A stretch of DNA of 64,000 bases from Paracoccus liaowanqingii. GTDB taxonomy: Bacteria; Pseudomonadota; Alphaproteobacteria; Rhodobacterales; Rhodobacteraceae. Every line of letters begins with the position of its first letter. The first letter of the stretch is position 1. Position numbers and translations under genes: made by a program. Below are positions 45,175 to 54,800 of the stretch, one piece after another. The notes under the pieces were generated by a model that was not told where the DNA came from, made no database searches, and worked only from the letters and a program-made list of their open reading frames with translations. The DNA lies in the NCBI RefSeq assembly GCF_004683865.2, contig NZ_CP038439.1:2172001-2236000 (forward strand), in the 5' to 3' direction.

Positions 45175-45971
45175 ACCGCGTCACCCTGAACCTGATCGCA
45201 TGGGCGCTGGCGCTCATCTGGATCCTGCCGCTGGTCTATGCGATCTGGACCGCGATCCATCCGCCCGCCTATGCCGCAAGGTTCGAGCTGTTCGCCCCCC
45301 TGACGCTGGAGAACTTCGTCCGCGTCTGGAACGCCGTGCCCTTCGACCGGTACTTCCTGAACACCGTGCTGCTGGTGGTCTTTGTCGTCATCAGCCAGTT
45401 CGTGATCTGCACGCTGGCGGCCTATGCCTTCGCGGTCTTTCCCTTTCGCGGATCGGAATGGCTGTTCATGCTGGTGCTGATCCAGATGATGGTCATGCCC
45501 GAGGTGCTGCTGGTCCGGAACTATGCCACCATCTCGGATCTGGGGCTTCTGGACACGATCCCGGCCATCGCCCTGCCCTACCTCGCCTCGGCGTTTGGCA
45601 TCTTCCTGTTCCGCCAGGCCTTCAAGAGCGTGCCCAAGGAACTGGACGAGGCTGCCCGGATGGAGGGAGCCGGGCCCCTGCAGGTCCTGTGGCGGGTCTA
45701 TGTGCCACTGGCCCGGCCCACCTACCTGGCCTACGGCCTGGTCATGGTCGCCTATCACTGGAACAACTTCCTCTGGCCGCTGATCATCACCAATTCGGTC
45801 ACCACGCGCCCGATCACCGTCGGCCTGCAGGTCTTCTCGACCGTCGAGCAGGGCATCGATTGGCCCACCATCACCGCCGCCACCCTGCTGTCGGTCGCGC
45901 CCCTGCTAGTGGCCTTCCTGATCTTCCAACGCCAGTTCGTGCAGAGTTTCATGCGCGCCGGCATCCGCTGA
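45171..45971 (+). CDS. ABC transporter permease, UgpE-like
   Basis: This 266-aa membrane protein is the second CUT1-type permease, with six helices and the EAA loop (DEAARMEGAGPLQVLWRVYV). The N-terminus ALALIWILPLVYAIWTAIHP and C-terminus FQRQFVQSFMRAGIR fit the family. The phosphodiesterase gene starts ten bases later, so transport and breakdown of the substrate are linked. Confidence 0.9.
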   Translation: MNRVTLNLIAWALALIWILPLVYAIWTAIHPPAYAARFELFAPLTLENFVRVWNAVPFDRYFLNTVLLVVFVVISQFVICTLAAYAFAVFPFRGSEWLFMLVLIQMMVMPEVLLVRNYATISDLGLLDTIPAIALPYLASAFGIFLFRQAFKSVPKELDEAARMEGAGPLQVLWRVYVPLARPTYLAYGLVMVAYHWNNFLWPLIITNSVTTRPITVGLQVFSTVEQGIDWPTITAATLLSVAPLLVAFLIFQRQFVQSFMRAGIR

Positions 45972-45981
45972 AGGACTCCCC

Positions 45982-46752
45982 ATGCGTCTCGCCCATATCT
46001 CCGATCTGCACATCACCGACGCGCCGGGGACAGCCGGCCTGACCCGGCCAGATGCGGTCACCCGCGCCCGCGCGCTCATGGCAGACCTGTCGGCCTTCCC
46101 CGACCTCGATCTGGTCGTCATCACCGGCGACACCGTCAACGACGCGCGGCCCGAGGAATATACGGTGCTGGCCGATGTGCTGGCGGGGCTGACGGTCCCC
46201 TTCCTGATCGTCCCCGGCAACCATGACGACCGCGCCCTGCTGCGCGGCTGCGTCCCCGACCGCCCCTATGCCAATCCGGACCTGCTGTTTCATGCCTGGC
46301 AGCAGGATCACGTCCGCGTCTTCGCGCTGGACAGCCTGTCGCCCGGAGAGGTTGGGGGACGCCTGCTGCCCCCGCAGATCGACTGGCTGGAGTGCCAGTT
46401 GGCCCGGCCCTTCGACGGCCATACGCTCGTTGCCCTGCACCACCCGCCCTGCGCCGCAGGAATGGGCCGACTGGACGGCCCCATCCTGATTGAGGGCGCG
46501 GGCGATCTGGGCGATCTGCTGGATACGGAAACCCTTCCCGCCACCATCCTCTGCGGTCATCTGCATCGCCCGTTCACGGCGCGGTTCGGTCATTCGATGG
46601 TTTGGGCGGCGACCAGCACTGCATTCCAGTTCGCCCTGGACCTGGGCGCCCCGGACGAGCCGCCCACCGTGACCGAGCCCTTCCAATATGCCGTCCATCT
46701 TCTGGATGACGCCGGCGGCCATGTCGTCCATCATCGCTTTCCCGACCTTTGA
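45982..46752 (+). CDS. Metallophosphoesterase, GpdQ-like glycerophosphodiesterase
   Basis: This 256-aa enzyme has a two-metal phosphoesterase set in order: LAHISDLHIT, VVITGDTVN, VPGNHDD, ALHHPPC and CGHLHRP. The layout is that of GpdQ and class III cyclic-nucleotide phosphodiesterases. There is no signal peptide, so it acts in the cytoplasm after import. Position behind the Ugp-like transporter suggests hydrolysis of glycerophosphodiesters such as glycerophosphocholine or glycerophosphoinositol. Confidence 0.85.
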   Translation: MRLAHISDLHITDAPGTAGLTRPDAVTRARALMADLSAFPDLDLVVITGDTVNDARPEEYTVLADVLAGLTVPFLIVPGNHDDRALLRGCVPDRPYANPDLLFHAWQQDHVRVFALDSLSPGEVGGRLLPPQIDWLECQLARPFDGHTLVALHHPPCAAGMGRLDGPILIEGAGDLGDLLDTETLPATILCGHLHRPFTARFGHSMVWAATSTAFQFALDLGAPDEPPTVTEPFQYAVHLLDDAGGHVVHHRFPDL

Positions 46753-46770
46753 CCTGCGAGGCCCCGTGCC

Positions 46771-47553
46771 ATGTTCGACATCCTGACCCCCCTGGCGCAT
46801 GAGGCCGGCGATCTGGCCCTGACCCATTTCAGGCAGCTGGCAGACACTGCGATCAGCAAAAAAGGCCCGCTGGACCTGGTCACCGTGGCGGATCGCGCGG
46901 TGGAGGCGCTGATCACCGACCGTCTGCACGCTGCCTTTCCAGAGGATGGCATCCTCGGGGAAGAGGACGGCCTGACCCCCGGCATCTCGGGGCGCATCTG
47001 GGTCGTCGATCCGATCGACGGCACGTTCAATTTCGTGCGCGGCGGGCGGCAATGGGCGGTCTCGATCGGGCTGTGGCAGGACGGGCAGCCGGTGCTGGGC
47101 ATCATCTATGCCCCGGCCCTCGGCCTGACCCTGACCGGAGGCGCGGGCCATGCGCCGCTGCTCAATGGCGCGCCCCTGCCGCCCCTCTCCCCATACCTTC
47201 CCGACCGCGCGGCCGTGGGCGTGGGTCTGGGCCGCGCCATCCCGGCCTCCGAGCGTATCGAGATGCTGCGCTTTCTGACCGAAGACGCCGGGATCATGTT
47301 CCGTTGCTGCAATGCCTCGACGATCTCGCTCATCGAGGTCGCCTTGGGCGAGGTCGACGGCCATGTAGGCTACGGCGAAAGCGCGTGGGACGTGATGGCC
47401 GCTTGGCCGGTCCTGGTGGCACTTGGCGCAGTCTCGACGTTGGACTGGGCTTCGACACCATTGACTGAAAAGCTACGCTTTGTGATCGGGAAACCTGAGC
47501 TGGTTGACGCCTGCCGGCCATTGATCAGCAAGCACGCCGTCCCGACCCATTGA
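46771..47553 (+). CDS. Inositol monophosphatase family phosphatase
   Basis: This 260-aa phosphatase has the metal-binding segments ILGEEDG, WVVDPIDGTFNFVRG and SAWDVMAAWPVL, the three conserved sites of the Mg2+-dependent inositol monophosphatase family. It is the last gene of the Ugp-like operon, 18 bases after the phosphodiesterase. It could remove the phosphate from an inositol or glycerol phosphate released by that enzyme. Other family members act on histidinol phosphate or fructose 1,6-bisphosphate. Confidence 0.88.
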   Translation: MFDILTPLAHEAGDLALTHFRQLADTAISKKGPLDLVTVADRAVEALITDRLHAAFPEDGILGEEDGLTPGISGRIWVVDPIDGTFNFVRGGRQWAVSIGLWQDGQPVLGIIYAPALGLTLTGGAGHAPLLNGAPLPPLSPYLPDRAAVGVGLGRAIPASERIEMLRFLTEDAGIMFRCCNASTISLIEVALGEVDGHVGYGESAWDVMAAWPVLVALGAVSTLDWASTPLTEKLRFVIGKPELVDACRPLISKHAVPTH

Positions 47554-48213
47554 AGAACGTTCATTGTTGCTAACGATGCTTTGCACCGTTCAGGACAGTT
47601 GATGCACCACCTCTAGTGGATGTATTCAGGCACCCGGCCCGACAGCGGGAAGCGGGTTTTCGGCCCTCAGTTGCCAAACATCTTCCTCCTTGGTCGCGCG
47701 GCCGAGTTCCCGAAGGCAGAGAATAGCAATTCATGCAGCCGACGGGGGGTCCACCTCGCCCGCGGATTGACAACCTCTAGGGGTTCAAGCAACCTCCGCG
47801 AAGCGGCAAACCGCCTGTTTGGTAGGATGGGCATCCGTGTCTGGTGGGTTCCACCCTCTGGGATGTACTTTCGCCCGCCAGCGTCTGAAACCCACCTGTG
47901 ATGCCGTCCGGCCGCTAGAGCTTGTAACAAGCGCATTGGCGGTGCAAGCCTCGTCAGACTTTCCCTCTGGTGCAGGATCTGTTAGCTGGAAATGCCCGAG
48001 TGAAAATGAAGATCGCATCGCACAGATTAAAAATGGCGCTTCAGAACTCCCTTAGTATCAGGAACCAATTGTCTAAAGTTTTAAGAAGTTCGCGGACAAT
48101 TACCTGTCGATTTTTTCAAGTTATTTCGAAGCTAAGGGGATTTGATTTGGCTGCGAAGCTCTTGTGGCGGCCCCGGCACGCGAAGCATCCACGAGCGCAG
48201 ATAGGCGGCGGTT
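47554..48213. other. Gene-free region between the Ugp operon and the ABC-3C island
   Basis: No frame on either strand in these 660 bases has coding character. GC falls toward the right end, where the defence-type island begins. A stretch near 47780-47800 (GGTTCAAGC) faintly recalls a tRNA T-loop, but no cloverleaf can be drawn. I see no clear repeat or attachment site. Confidence 0.4.
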
Positions 48214-48957
48214 GTGGCTGCTAGCTATCCAACCAAAATCATCCTCGCCTTCCGGAGCGGGGGTGTCTGCGCCATGCCGAAATGCGCGAGGCACCTGACC
48301 TATAACTCACCGACTGGCGACGACACATATGTCGGGGAAGCCGCTCATATCAAAGGTGAGAAGCCAAAGGCCGCGCGCTACGAAGCTGATATGACAGATG
48401 TGGAGCGCGACCATATCGACAATCTCCTTTATCTCTGCACTGATGATCACACGATAATTGACAAGGTTCCCGCAGACTGGACAACGGTAAAGCTGCTCGA
48501 AATCAAAACCAAGCATGAGATGCAGGTTAGGCAGGCCATGGAGCTGGCCTTTGCCGACGTCGCTTTCCCCGAACTACAAAACGCTGTGGCATGGGTTTCC
48601 AACCAACCACCTGCGACAAACGGTTCATTCGACCTCACTGCACCCGAAGAGAAGATCAAAAAGAACGCCCTTTCCAACGGCGCACGTAATATCATCGCCG
48701 CAGGCATGATGTCTCGCGATACGGTCGCCGCCTATGTCGAGGCGGAAGCACAGCTCGATTCCGACTTTCCCGAGCGTCTCAAGGCTGGCTTCCTAGAAGA
48801 GTATTTCGGGCAGCGCAAAGAAGGATATAAAGGCGACGAGCTATTCGAACTCATGTGCGCATTCGCGCAGCGTGGATTGCGTAAGCAGGCGGACAGGACA
48901 GCGGGTATTGCGGTGCTGGTCTACCTGTTTGAAATTTGTGACGTTTTCGAAAAATGA
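48214..48957 (+). CDS. ABC-3C system effector with HNH nuclease domain
   Basis: This 247-aa protein has an N-terminal HNH fold: cysteines 19 and 24 in GVCAMPKCARHL, His in VGEAAHIKGE, and DNLLYLCTDDHTIID with the metal-binding Asn/His residues. The C-terminal half (about 115-247) is helical, with SDFPERLKAGFLEEYFGQ and LFELMCAFAQRGLRKQAD, as in C-terminal domains of ABC three-component effectors. It starts at GTG; the next ATG would remove the first zinc cysteine. The stop overlaps the next gene (ATGA). The likely role is cutting DNA when the ATPase senses an invader. Confidence 0.8.
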   Translation: MAASYPTKIILAFRSGGVCAMPKCARHLTYNSPTGDDTYVGEAAHIKGEKPKAARYEADMTDVERDHIDNLLYLCTDDHTIIDKVPADWTTVKLLEIKTKHEMQVRQAMELAFADVAFPELQNAVAWVSNQPPATNGSFDLTAPEEKIKKNALSNGARNIIAAGMMSRDTVAAYVEAEAQLDSDFPERLKAGFLEEYFGQRKEGYKGDELFELMCAFAQRGLRKQADRTAGIAVLVYLFEICDVFEK

Positions 48958-49181
48958 TCCTGCCGACTAAACACATTTCACAGAATGAAGCCTTGCTTGG
49001 CGTGGGCGCAACCGTGCTATCTAATCTACAGGAGCCAATGACAGTCTCCGGCCTCTGGGAACGACTGCGTTCCGAACCTAACGTAGGGACGTTTGAACGT
49101 TTCGTGCTCGCTGCAAACCTCCTTTACATGGTCGGAGCCATCGATATTGAGAATGGCTTGATCGTAAAGGCCGCACCATGA
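48954..49181 (+). CDS. ABC-3C middle component, MC6-like
   Basis: This 75-aa protein begins MILPTKHISQNEALLGVGAT and continues VSGLWERLRSEP, ERFVLAANLLYMVGAID. The pattern M-I-L-P-T-K-H, then L-L-G-x-G and a small winged-helix layout, fits the MC6 group of middle components in ABC three-component systems. Both ends overlap neighbours by ATGA, so the three proteins are made in one translational unit. It probably bridges effector and ATPase. Confidence 0.78.
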   Translation: MILPTKHISQNEALLGVGATVLSNLQEPMTVSGLWERLRSEPNVGTFERFVLAANLLYMVGAIDIENGLIVKAAP

Positions 49182-50923
49182 TCCGGTCAATTCGCGCCAA
49201 TAAAAGAGGCTTTCACACTGTCACCCTTCGACCTGGCGTGAACCTCATTCTCGCCGACCGATCGAAGACGGCAGGCGACAAGGACACGACTAACGCGCTC
49301 GGCAAGTCAACCTTTATTGAAATCGTCGATTTTTGCCTCGGCAACAACACCTCCCCCAATACGGGTCTCCGCGTCGAAGCCCTGGAAGGTTGGGCCTTCA
49401 CCCTCGAACTCACCATCGCTGGCGAAGACGTTGCGGTCACGCGCGCGACCGACGCTCCGGGATTCTTCGAGATCGAAGGGCAGACCGCTCACTGGCCGGT
49501 CACACCGGAGCTCAACAAGGAAGGCCTGTCCGGTCTTGATGCCAAGAAATGGCGCGCCGTGCTCGGCTGGGCCTTTTTTGGGATTGGCGAACTGGCAGTC
49601 AACGCGGTCTACAAGCCTTCGACGCGGTCTCTCCTTTCCTATTTCGTGCGCAACCAAGCAGCAGCCTACAATACGCCGTTCAAATATTTCGACAATCAGA
49701 ACACTTGGGACATCCAAATACACAATGCGTTTTTGCTTGGCCTAGACTGGAAAAAAGCGGCAATCTGGCAGCAGCTTAAAGACCAAAAGAAGGCCTTGGC
49801 TGCGCTTAAGCAGGCGATTAAGACCGGAGCCGTCGACGGTGAGCTGGCCTCGCTCGGTGAGCTGGAAGCGGAAAGGGTGCGCCTGTCGAACCAGCTTGAG
49901 CGCGAGCGGGAGGCCCTGTCCACTTTCCGCGTCCTGCCACAATATCGGGAGATCGAGGCACAGGCAAACGGCCTTACCGCAGAGATCCACGAGATGATTA
50001 ATTCGAACATCGTAGACAAGCGCCGGCTCGACCGATATCGCGAATCGCTTTCTGGTGAAGACATGCCAACCGACACACGCCTCGAAGCGCTTTATGCGGA
50101 AGCAGGCATCGTCTTGCCCGGGGCGGTTGTAAAAACCCTAAGCGATGCACGTAACTTTAATTCCAAGATTACCTCCAACCGGCGCGACTTCATCGCAAGC
50201 GAGGTCGCGGCCCTTGAAGGTGCTATCGCCGAGCGCGAAACGAAGGTTGTAGTGCTGACAACCCGGCGCGCTAATTATCTTGCAACACTCGCAGGTCAAG
50301 GTGCGTTGGAAGAGTTGACACAGCTACAGGACCTTCATGCCGCCAGTCGGCTCAAGATCGACAAGTTGACCAACCGCATTACTCAGTTGCGGCAGATGAC
50401 GACCAAAGCCGATACGATCAAGGTTGAGACCGTCGAGCTGAAACGTGCGACGACACGCGATTATGAGGAGCGGCGCGAGATCTGGTCGAAGGCGCTCGGC
50501 CTGTTCTCAGAATTCTCGGAAAGCCTCTATAAAGCACCCGGGCGACTTGTCATCGACATTGGCGATACCGGCTACAAATTTGACGTTGAGATTGCCGGCA
50601 GTCCGAGCGAGGGCATCAGCAAGATGAAAATTTTTTGCTACGATCTGACGCTGATCTCCTTCGCGCGCGAGCGCGGCTTGGGTATAGATTTCCTTATCCA
50701 CGACAGCACCATTTTCGATGGCGTTGATCCGCGCCAACGAGCCCACGCCCTCGAGCTAGCTGGTACGATGGCAACACAATATGGCTTCCAGTATATCTGC
50801 ACACTCAACACTGACATGGTGCCAGCCAAGGATTTCTCAGCTGATTTCGACTTCGAATCCTTGGTCCGTCTGCGGCTGACCGACACCGACCCGAGCGGCA
50901 GCCTGTTGGGCATCCGCTATTAG
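49178..50923 (+). CDS. ABC-3C ATPase, RecN/SMC-like with DUF2326 domain
   Basis: This 581-aa ATPase has an N-terminal Walker A (TTNALGKSTFIEIVDFCLG, residues 38-56), a long coiled-coil middle (about 195-460) and a C-terminal DUF2326 domain with KMKIFCYDLTLISFARE, DFLIHDSTIFDGVDPRQRA and GFQYICTLNTDMVP. In ABC three-component systems such ATPases are thought to recognise unusual DNA or replication states and license the effector. Codon use is of lower GC than the flanking metabolic operons. Confidence 0.87.
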   Translation: MIRSIRANKRGFHTVTLRPGVNLILADRSKTAGDKDTTNALGKSTFIEIVDFCLGNNTSPNTGLRVEALEGWAFTLELTIAGEDVAVTRATDAPGFFEIEGQTAHWPVTPELNKEGLSGLDAKKWRAVLGWAFFGIGELAVNAVYKPSTRSLLSYFVRNQAAAYNTPFKYFDNQNTWDIQIHNAFLLGLDWKKAAIWQQLKDQKKALAALKQAIKTGAVDGELASLGELEAERVRLSNQLEREREALSTFRVLPQYREIEAQANGLTAEIHEMINSNIVDKRRLDRYRESLSGEDMPTDTRLEALYAEAGIVLPGAVVKTLSDARNFNSKITSNRRDFIASEVAALEGAIAERETKVVVLTTRRANYLATLAGQGALEELTQLQDLHAASRLKIDKLTNRITQLRQMTTKADTIKVETVELKRATTRDYEERREIWSKALGLFSEFSESLYKAPGRLVIDIGDTGYKFDVEIAGSPSEGISKMKIFCYDLTLISFARERGLGIDFLIHDSTIFDGVDPRQRAHALELAGTMATQYGFQYICTLNTDMVPAKDFSADFDFESLVRLRLTDTDPSGSLLGIRY

Positions 50924-51849
50924 GAGCCGCCTGTAGTCTGATCGATGGGGATAAAGGTCATGGTCCGCTCCCTGCGCATCGCGGTCGTTCTGCTATCACG
51001 CAGCGAGCAATTGCTTTCCGCCCTTGGTGACGGTTGGGGCGCCTGTTCTGCAACTTCCCCGACGAATATCCGTTTTGCCTTGCCGCTCCAACAGCCCTAC
51101 GGCACGCCCATCGGTCGGCTATTTGCCTTTCGTGTTGACGCTAGTTTTGCAAACGTTCCCTCTTCCAGATCGCGGCGGGTAGATCTGCATGATGCGCAGG
51201 CGTGATGCTGAAATCACGCCGCCAAGAAGCGGCTGCCTGCCATCTACCGAAGTTGCACTGAACGAATGCGGTTCGATCACAGATCCTTCAGCCTCAGAAG
51301 GCCCTCAGATCCAACTCTACATCGACCCAGAAAATTTATCACGAACACAGCGACTTGCAAGCTGTTCACCGTTTCAGCGCAGTCATCAGCTCAAGAGAAA
51401 TAAGGGTAGTAGAGAACAAACTGAGGCATATATGCGCCGCAGTTGGTACTCGGCTTCCCACGTATAAACCTAGAAAATAAAAAGAAATTTCTGTCGCAGC
51501 CTGAAGCGGAGACTAGTTTGTTTAGGACAATTGGTGGTGCGATCAGGCCTGACATCGAACCTTCTCTACCTGTAAGGGTAGAAGTACGCGCAACGGAAAT
51601 GCGATCTTGCGGCAGCACGTCCTTACCAGAACCCCGCATGAGGTGCGCGCGCTTCTGCCTCCAGGATCGGACTCACGACCGTCGTGCTATGGCCCGGAGA
51701 CCCCGCGAAAACCGTCTCGCAAGGGACATCGAGCATGGCAGGGTCGGCTTCCGCTCGTGTGTGCAATTGTATCCGCGCCCGAGAAGCGGCCCGGCTTGCA
51801 ACTGCCGTCCCACGGGGCAGCGGAGCGTCATCATGGCGGTGAAGTCGCG
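50924..51849. other. Gene-free spacer between the ABC-3C island and the hydroxyproline locus
   Basis: These 926 bases show only short frames without coding character on either strand. GC is low on the left, matching the ABC-3C genes, and rises near 51640, matching the protease gene. A short minus-strand frame at 51640-51850 (DVPCETVFAGSPGHSTTVVS) has mild coding character and might be a decayed gene. No repeat, tRNA or terminator is clear. Confidence 0.35.
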
Positions 51850-54800
51850 CTAGGTTCCCCGACCCGCGAACATCGCCCGCAGGCTCTCGAAGAGCATCGG
51901 GTCGAGGTTGGCGAGGCGCGACTGTGCCTCGGCTTGCTCTGTGTTCTCGCAGATGCCACCCACACATTTGCGCAGTGCATCAAGGTCGATGCCAACGGCA
52001 CGCAGCCGCTCGCGCAGCTCCGGACGTACCACGCGGCTCGACAGGAGGCAGCCGAGAAAGTCGCAGAAGGCATCCTTCCCACCGTTTCCGCCATTTCCGT
52101 CCGAGGATGGCGGCGGCCGGTCGCCGCCGATCCAGACCGCTCCGGTGCGGACTGCCTCCCGAGTGAAGGCGCGGCCCCGCAGGGTCTTGCCGCGAGCGGT
52201 CACGCGGATGTCGTAGCTGCCCGGCAGCGGCGCTGGAAGGCCGATATCGAAGAGGCCCGGAGCGGTCTCGGCGAGAAGGACGGTGGTCTCGGCCCCGTCG
52301 GGGTCGACGACGCGCGCGCTAACCTGCGCACGGCGCTCGACCGGTATGCCGTACTCCGTGAGCCGCGCACGCAACACTAGGGTCGCGCCCGGCGCGAAGC
52401 CGGTTTGCGACAGCGTCGTCGCCATCCGCAGGTTGGAGTAACTGTGCACAAGCAGGCTGTAGGGCGCGCCCGATCGCGAGGCGGCGACGGCGGCCGCGCT
52501 CTTCTCCTGGAAGTGGGTGAACGCGCCGTAGTGTCCGCGCTTGGAAAGCTGAAGGCGCGCCGTCCATCGACCCTCGCGTGCCCCGGCTCCGACGGGCGCG
52601 GGTAGCGTCAGCCGATAGTAGCTGACGTTGCGGCCGTCAAAGTAGAGGCCGCCCGGCATCGCGGCCGCAGCTGCCTGATCGATCACGTCCCCCGCCGGTG
52701 TCACGAGCGTCATGTCGATCGACCCGCGCGCCGGCGTCATCAGGATCACATCCGTGGCGATGTCGGTCTCCGCGAGATGGAAGTCGATGTCGTGGACCTG
52801 ACCGGGGCCGAGCAGGCCGTCAGGGTCGCGCACCACGTCCTCGTTCTTCACGCCGGCGAGAACCTGCAAGAAGTACTTCGCAAGTTTGTAGCGGCTGTTG
52901 ATGTCCAGCGCGCCGGTGAGCATGCAGAAGCCGCCGGTGCCGTTGGTGAGCGCGGTCAACGCCGTCGGCTGGACGTTCTCGGCCCGTCCGAGCGCGACCG
53001 CGAAGACACGGTCGGTGATGCTCCCGGCGACGTCGCTGATGTACTTGGCGTCTGTCTCCTTGCCGTCGGTGAATACGACGACCGACTTGGTGCCGTAACC
53101 TGCAACCGGCGCCAGTCGCGTCTGCGCACGTTCCACGCCGTCACCGATGGCGGTGAAACCGAGGGGGTTTGGCGCGAAGGTCGAGATGTCGCTGCGCAAC
53201 TGGTCGCGCTGTATGTCGAAGACGGTGACAGGGCCGAGCGGACCAAGCAGCGGCACGCGCAGGTCAAAGGGATCGTGATCGAACGAGACAATGCCGACTC
53301 CGTCGCCCTCGTGCACGACGTCGATCATGATCTCGGCCGAGAAGCGCAGCACGTCGATGCGGTTGGCAGCGCCGATGCCCGACGGCGACAGCATGCTGCC
53401 GGAGCGGTCGAGGCACAGCATCACACAGGCGGACTGGCGCACGACGGTGTTCGCGGTGATCGGGATGATCCACTGGCGACCGGTCTGCAGGCAGCGGACG
53501 GTAACGCTGCCGGCGTGCACGTCGCCGGCCGTCGTGCCGGTGTAGCCAAGCCAGAGGATTACCTCGCGCACGGCGGACGAACTTGGCGTGCCGGGCGAGA
53601 CGAACTTGATCCCGAGCGGCGTGGTGAACGGTGCGCCGGGCAGGGCCACGATCTCGAAGCTGACCGGCCAGAGGCTCTGGACGTCGAAGCGGACCGCGCG
53701 GACTGTCGTTTCGCCCTCGGGAATGTCGTTGAAGTTCAGCGCGGGCGTCGTCAACGCGATCCGCCATCCCGCGTCGCGGACCGCAGCGGCGGCGTCGAGT
53801 CGGCCAAAGCCAAAAAACTCGGAGAAATTCGCGCCGAGATAGCCGGGATCGGTCGATATGCGGCCGTTGACGTCGCGCCAGCGGCCGACGGCGTTCGTGT
53901 TGTTGGCGTCGATCTTGACGGCCGTCGAGCGGCAAAGATCGCGCACCTGCTGCCATGTAAGCTCGGGATTGGCCGAGATGATCAGCGCACCAACGCCGGC
54001 CGAGACAGGCGTGGCATAGGAGGTGCCGCCGAAGTCCGTGCGGTATTGCCGGGGGCCGGCCGCAACCGGCGCACCGAGCGGCAGGGCGTCCCCGAGGCCC
54101 GAATCGAGCGTGATCTGGTTCATCCCCGCGTTGACGGCCGTAATCCGGCGGCCGGAGGCCACGCCGCCACCAAGAGCGCCCGCGACGACCGCCTGCCCGA
54201 CCCCGAATCCGGCCGCATTGGCAAGGGTCAGCACTGTCGCGCCGGCTGTGGCCGCGGCGGCGAGCGTCGTCTGTTGTGCGGGCACGCCACAGATCGCGTC
54301 CCCTTCCGGCGCTGCCCGGATCGTGGCGGTATGCGCGCCGAAGACACCCGGGGGATTGTGGCGGCCCTCGTTGTCGTTGCTCGGCGCGCACCAGTCGACG
54401 GTCGAGCCGAAGTTGCTGTAGGCAGCCTTGATCTCGGTCATGCCGTCGTTGCCCAGCGTCGAGGCGGCAACGCCGAAGCAGCGCTCGTACATGCTCCAGG
54501 GCCTGCGGAACGTGGCGTCGAGATCGACGTTCTGGTTGCCCGCAGAGAAGTAGAGCAGGACTCCGCGGCCGCCGCGGCCATCATCCGTCAGCCGGTCGAA
54601 CGTGTCGCTCATCAGACCCGAAATCGGGGTGTTCACGCTGAAGCCGAAGCTGTTGGTGATGACATCCGCGCCCCGCGCGAGTTGCGCGGGAAAGCCTGCG
54701 GTCGTGCTGCCGGCATCGAAACCCGCAGCCCAGAGGTACATCTCGGCGAAACGCGCCTCGGTCCCTCCGCTGCGGATGGCGATCAGTCGGCTGGCACCGG

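Noticed and set aside
47766..47800. Possible tRNA 3' half or attachment site before the ABC-3C island
   Set aside because: GGTTCAAGC resembles a T-loop, but the flanking stem does not pair and no acceptor or anticodon arm can be drawn.
48214..50923. Interpretation as a restriction-modification system because of the HNH domain
   Set aside because: There is no methyltransferase nearby, and the DUF2326 ATPase with an MC6-like small protein fits ABC-3C better.
51443..51853. Plus-strand frame ending near the subtilase stop
   Set aside because: It crosses a composition boundary, has no ribosome site, and its right half is antisense to nothing conserved; coding evidence is lacking.
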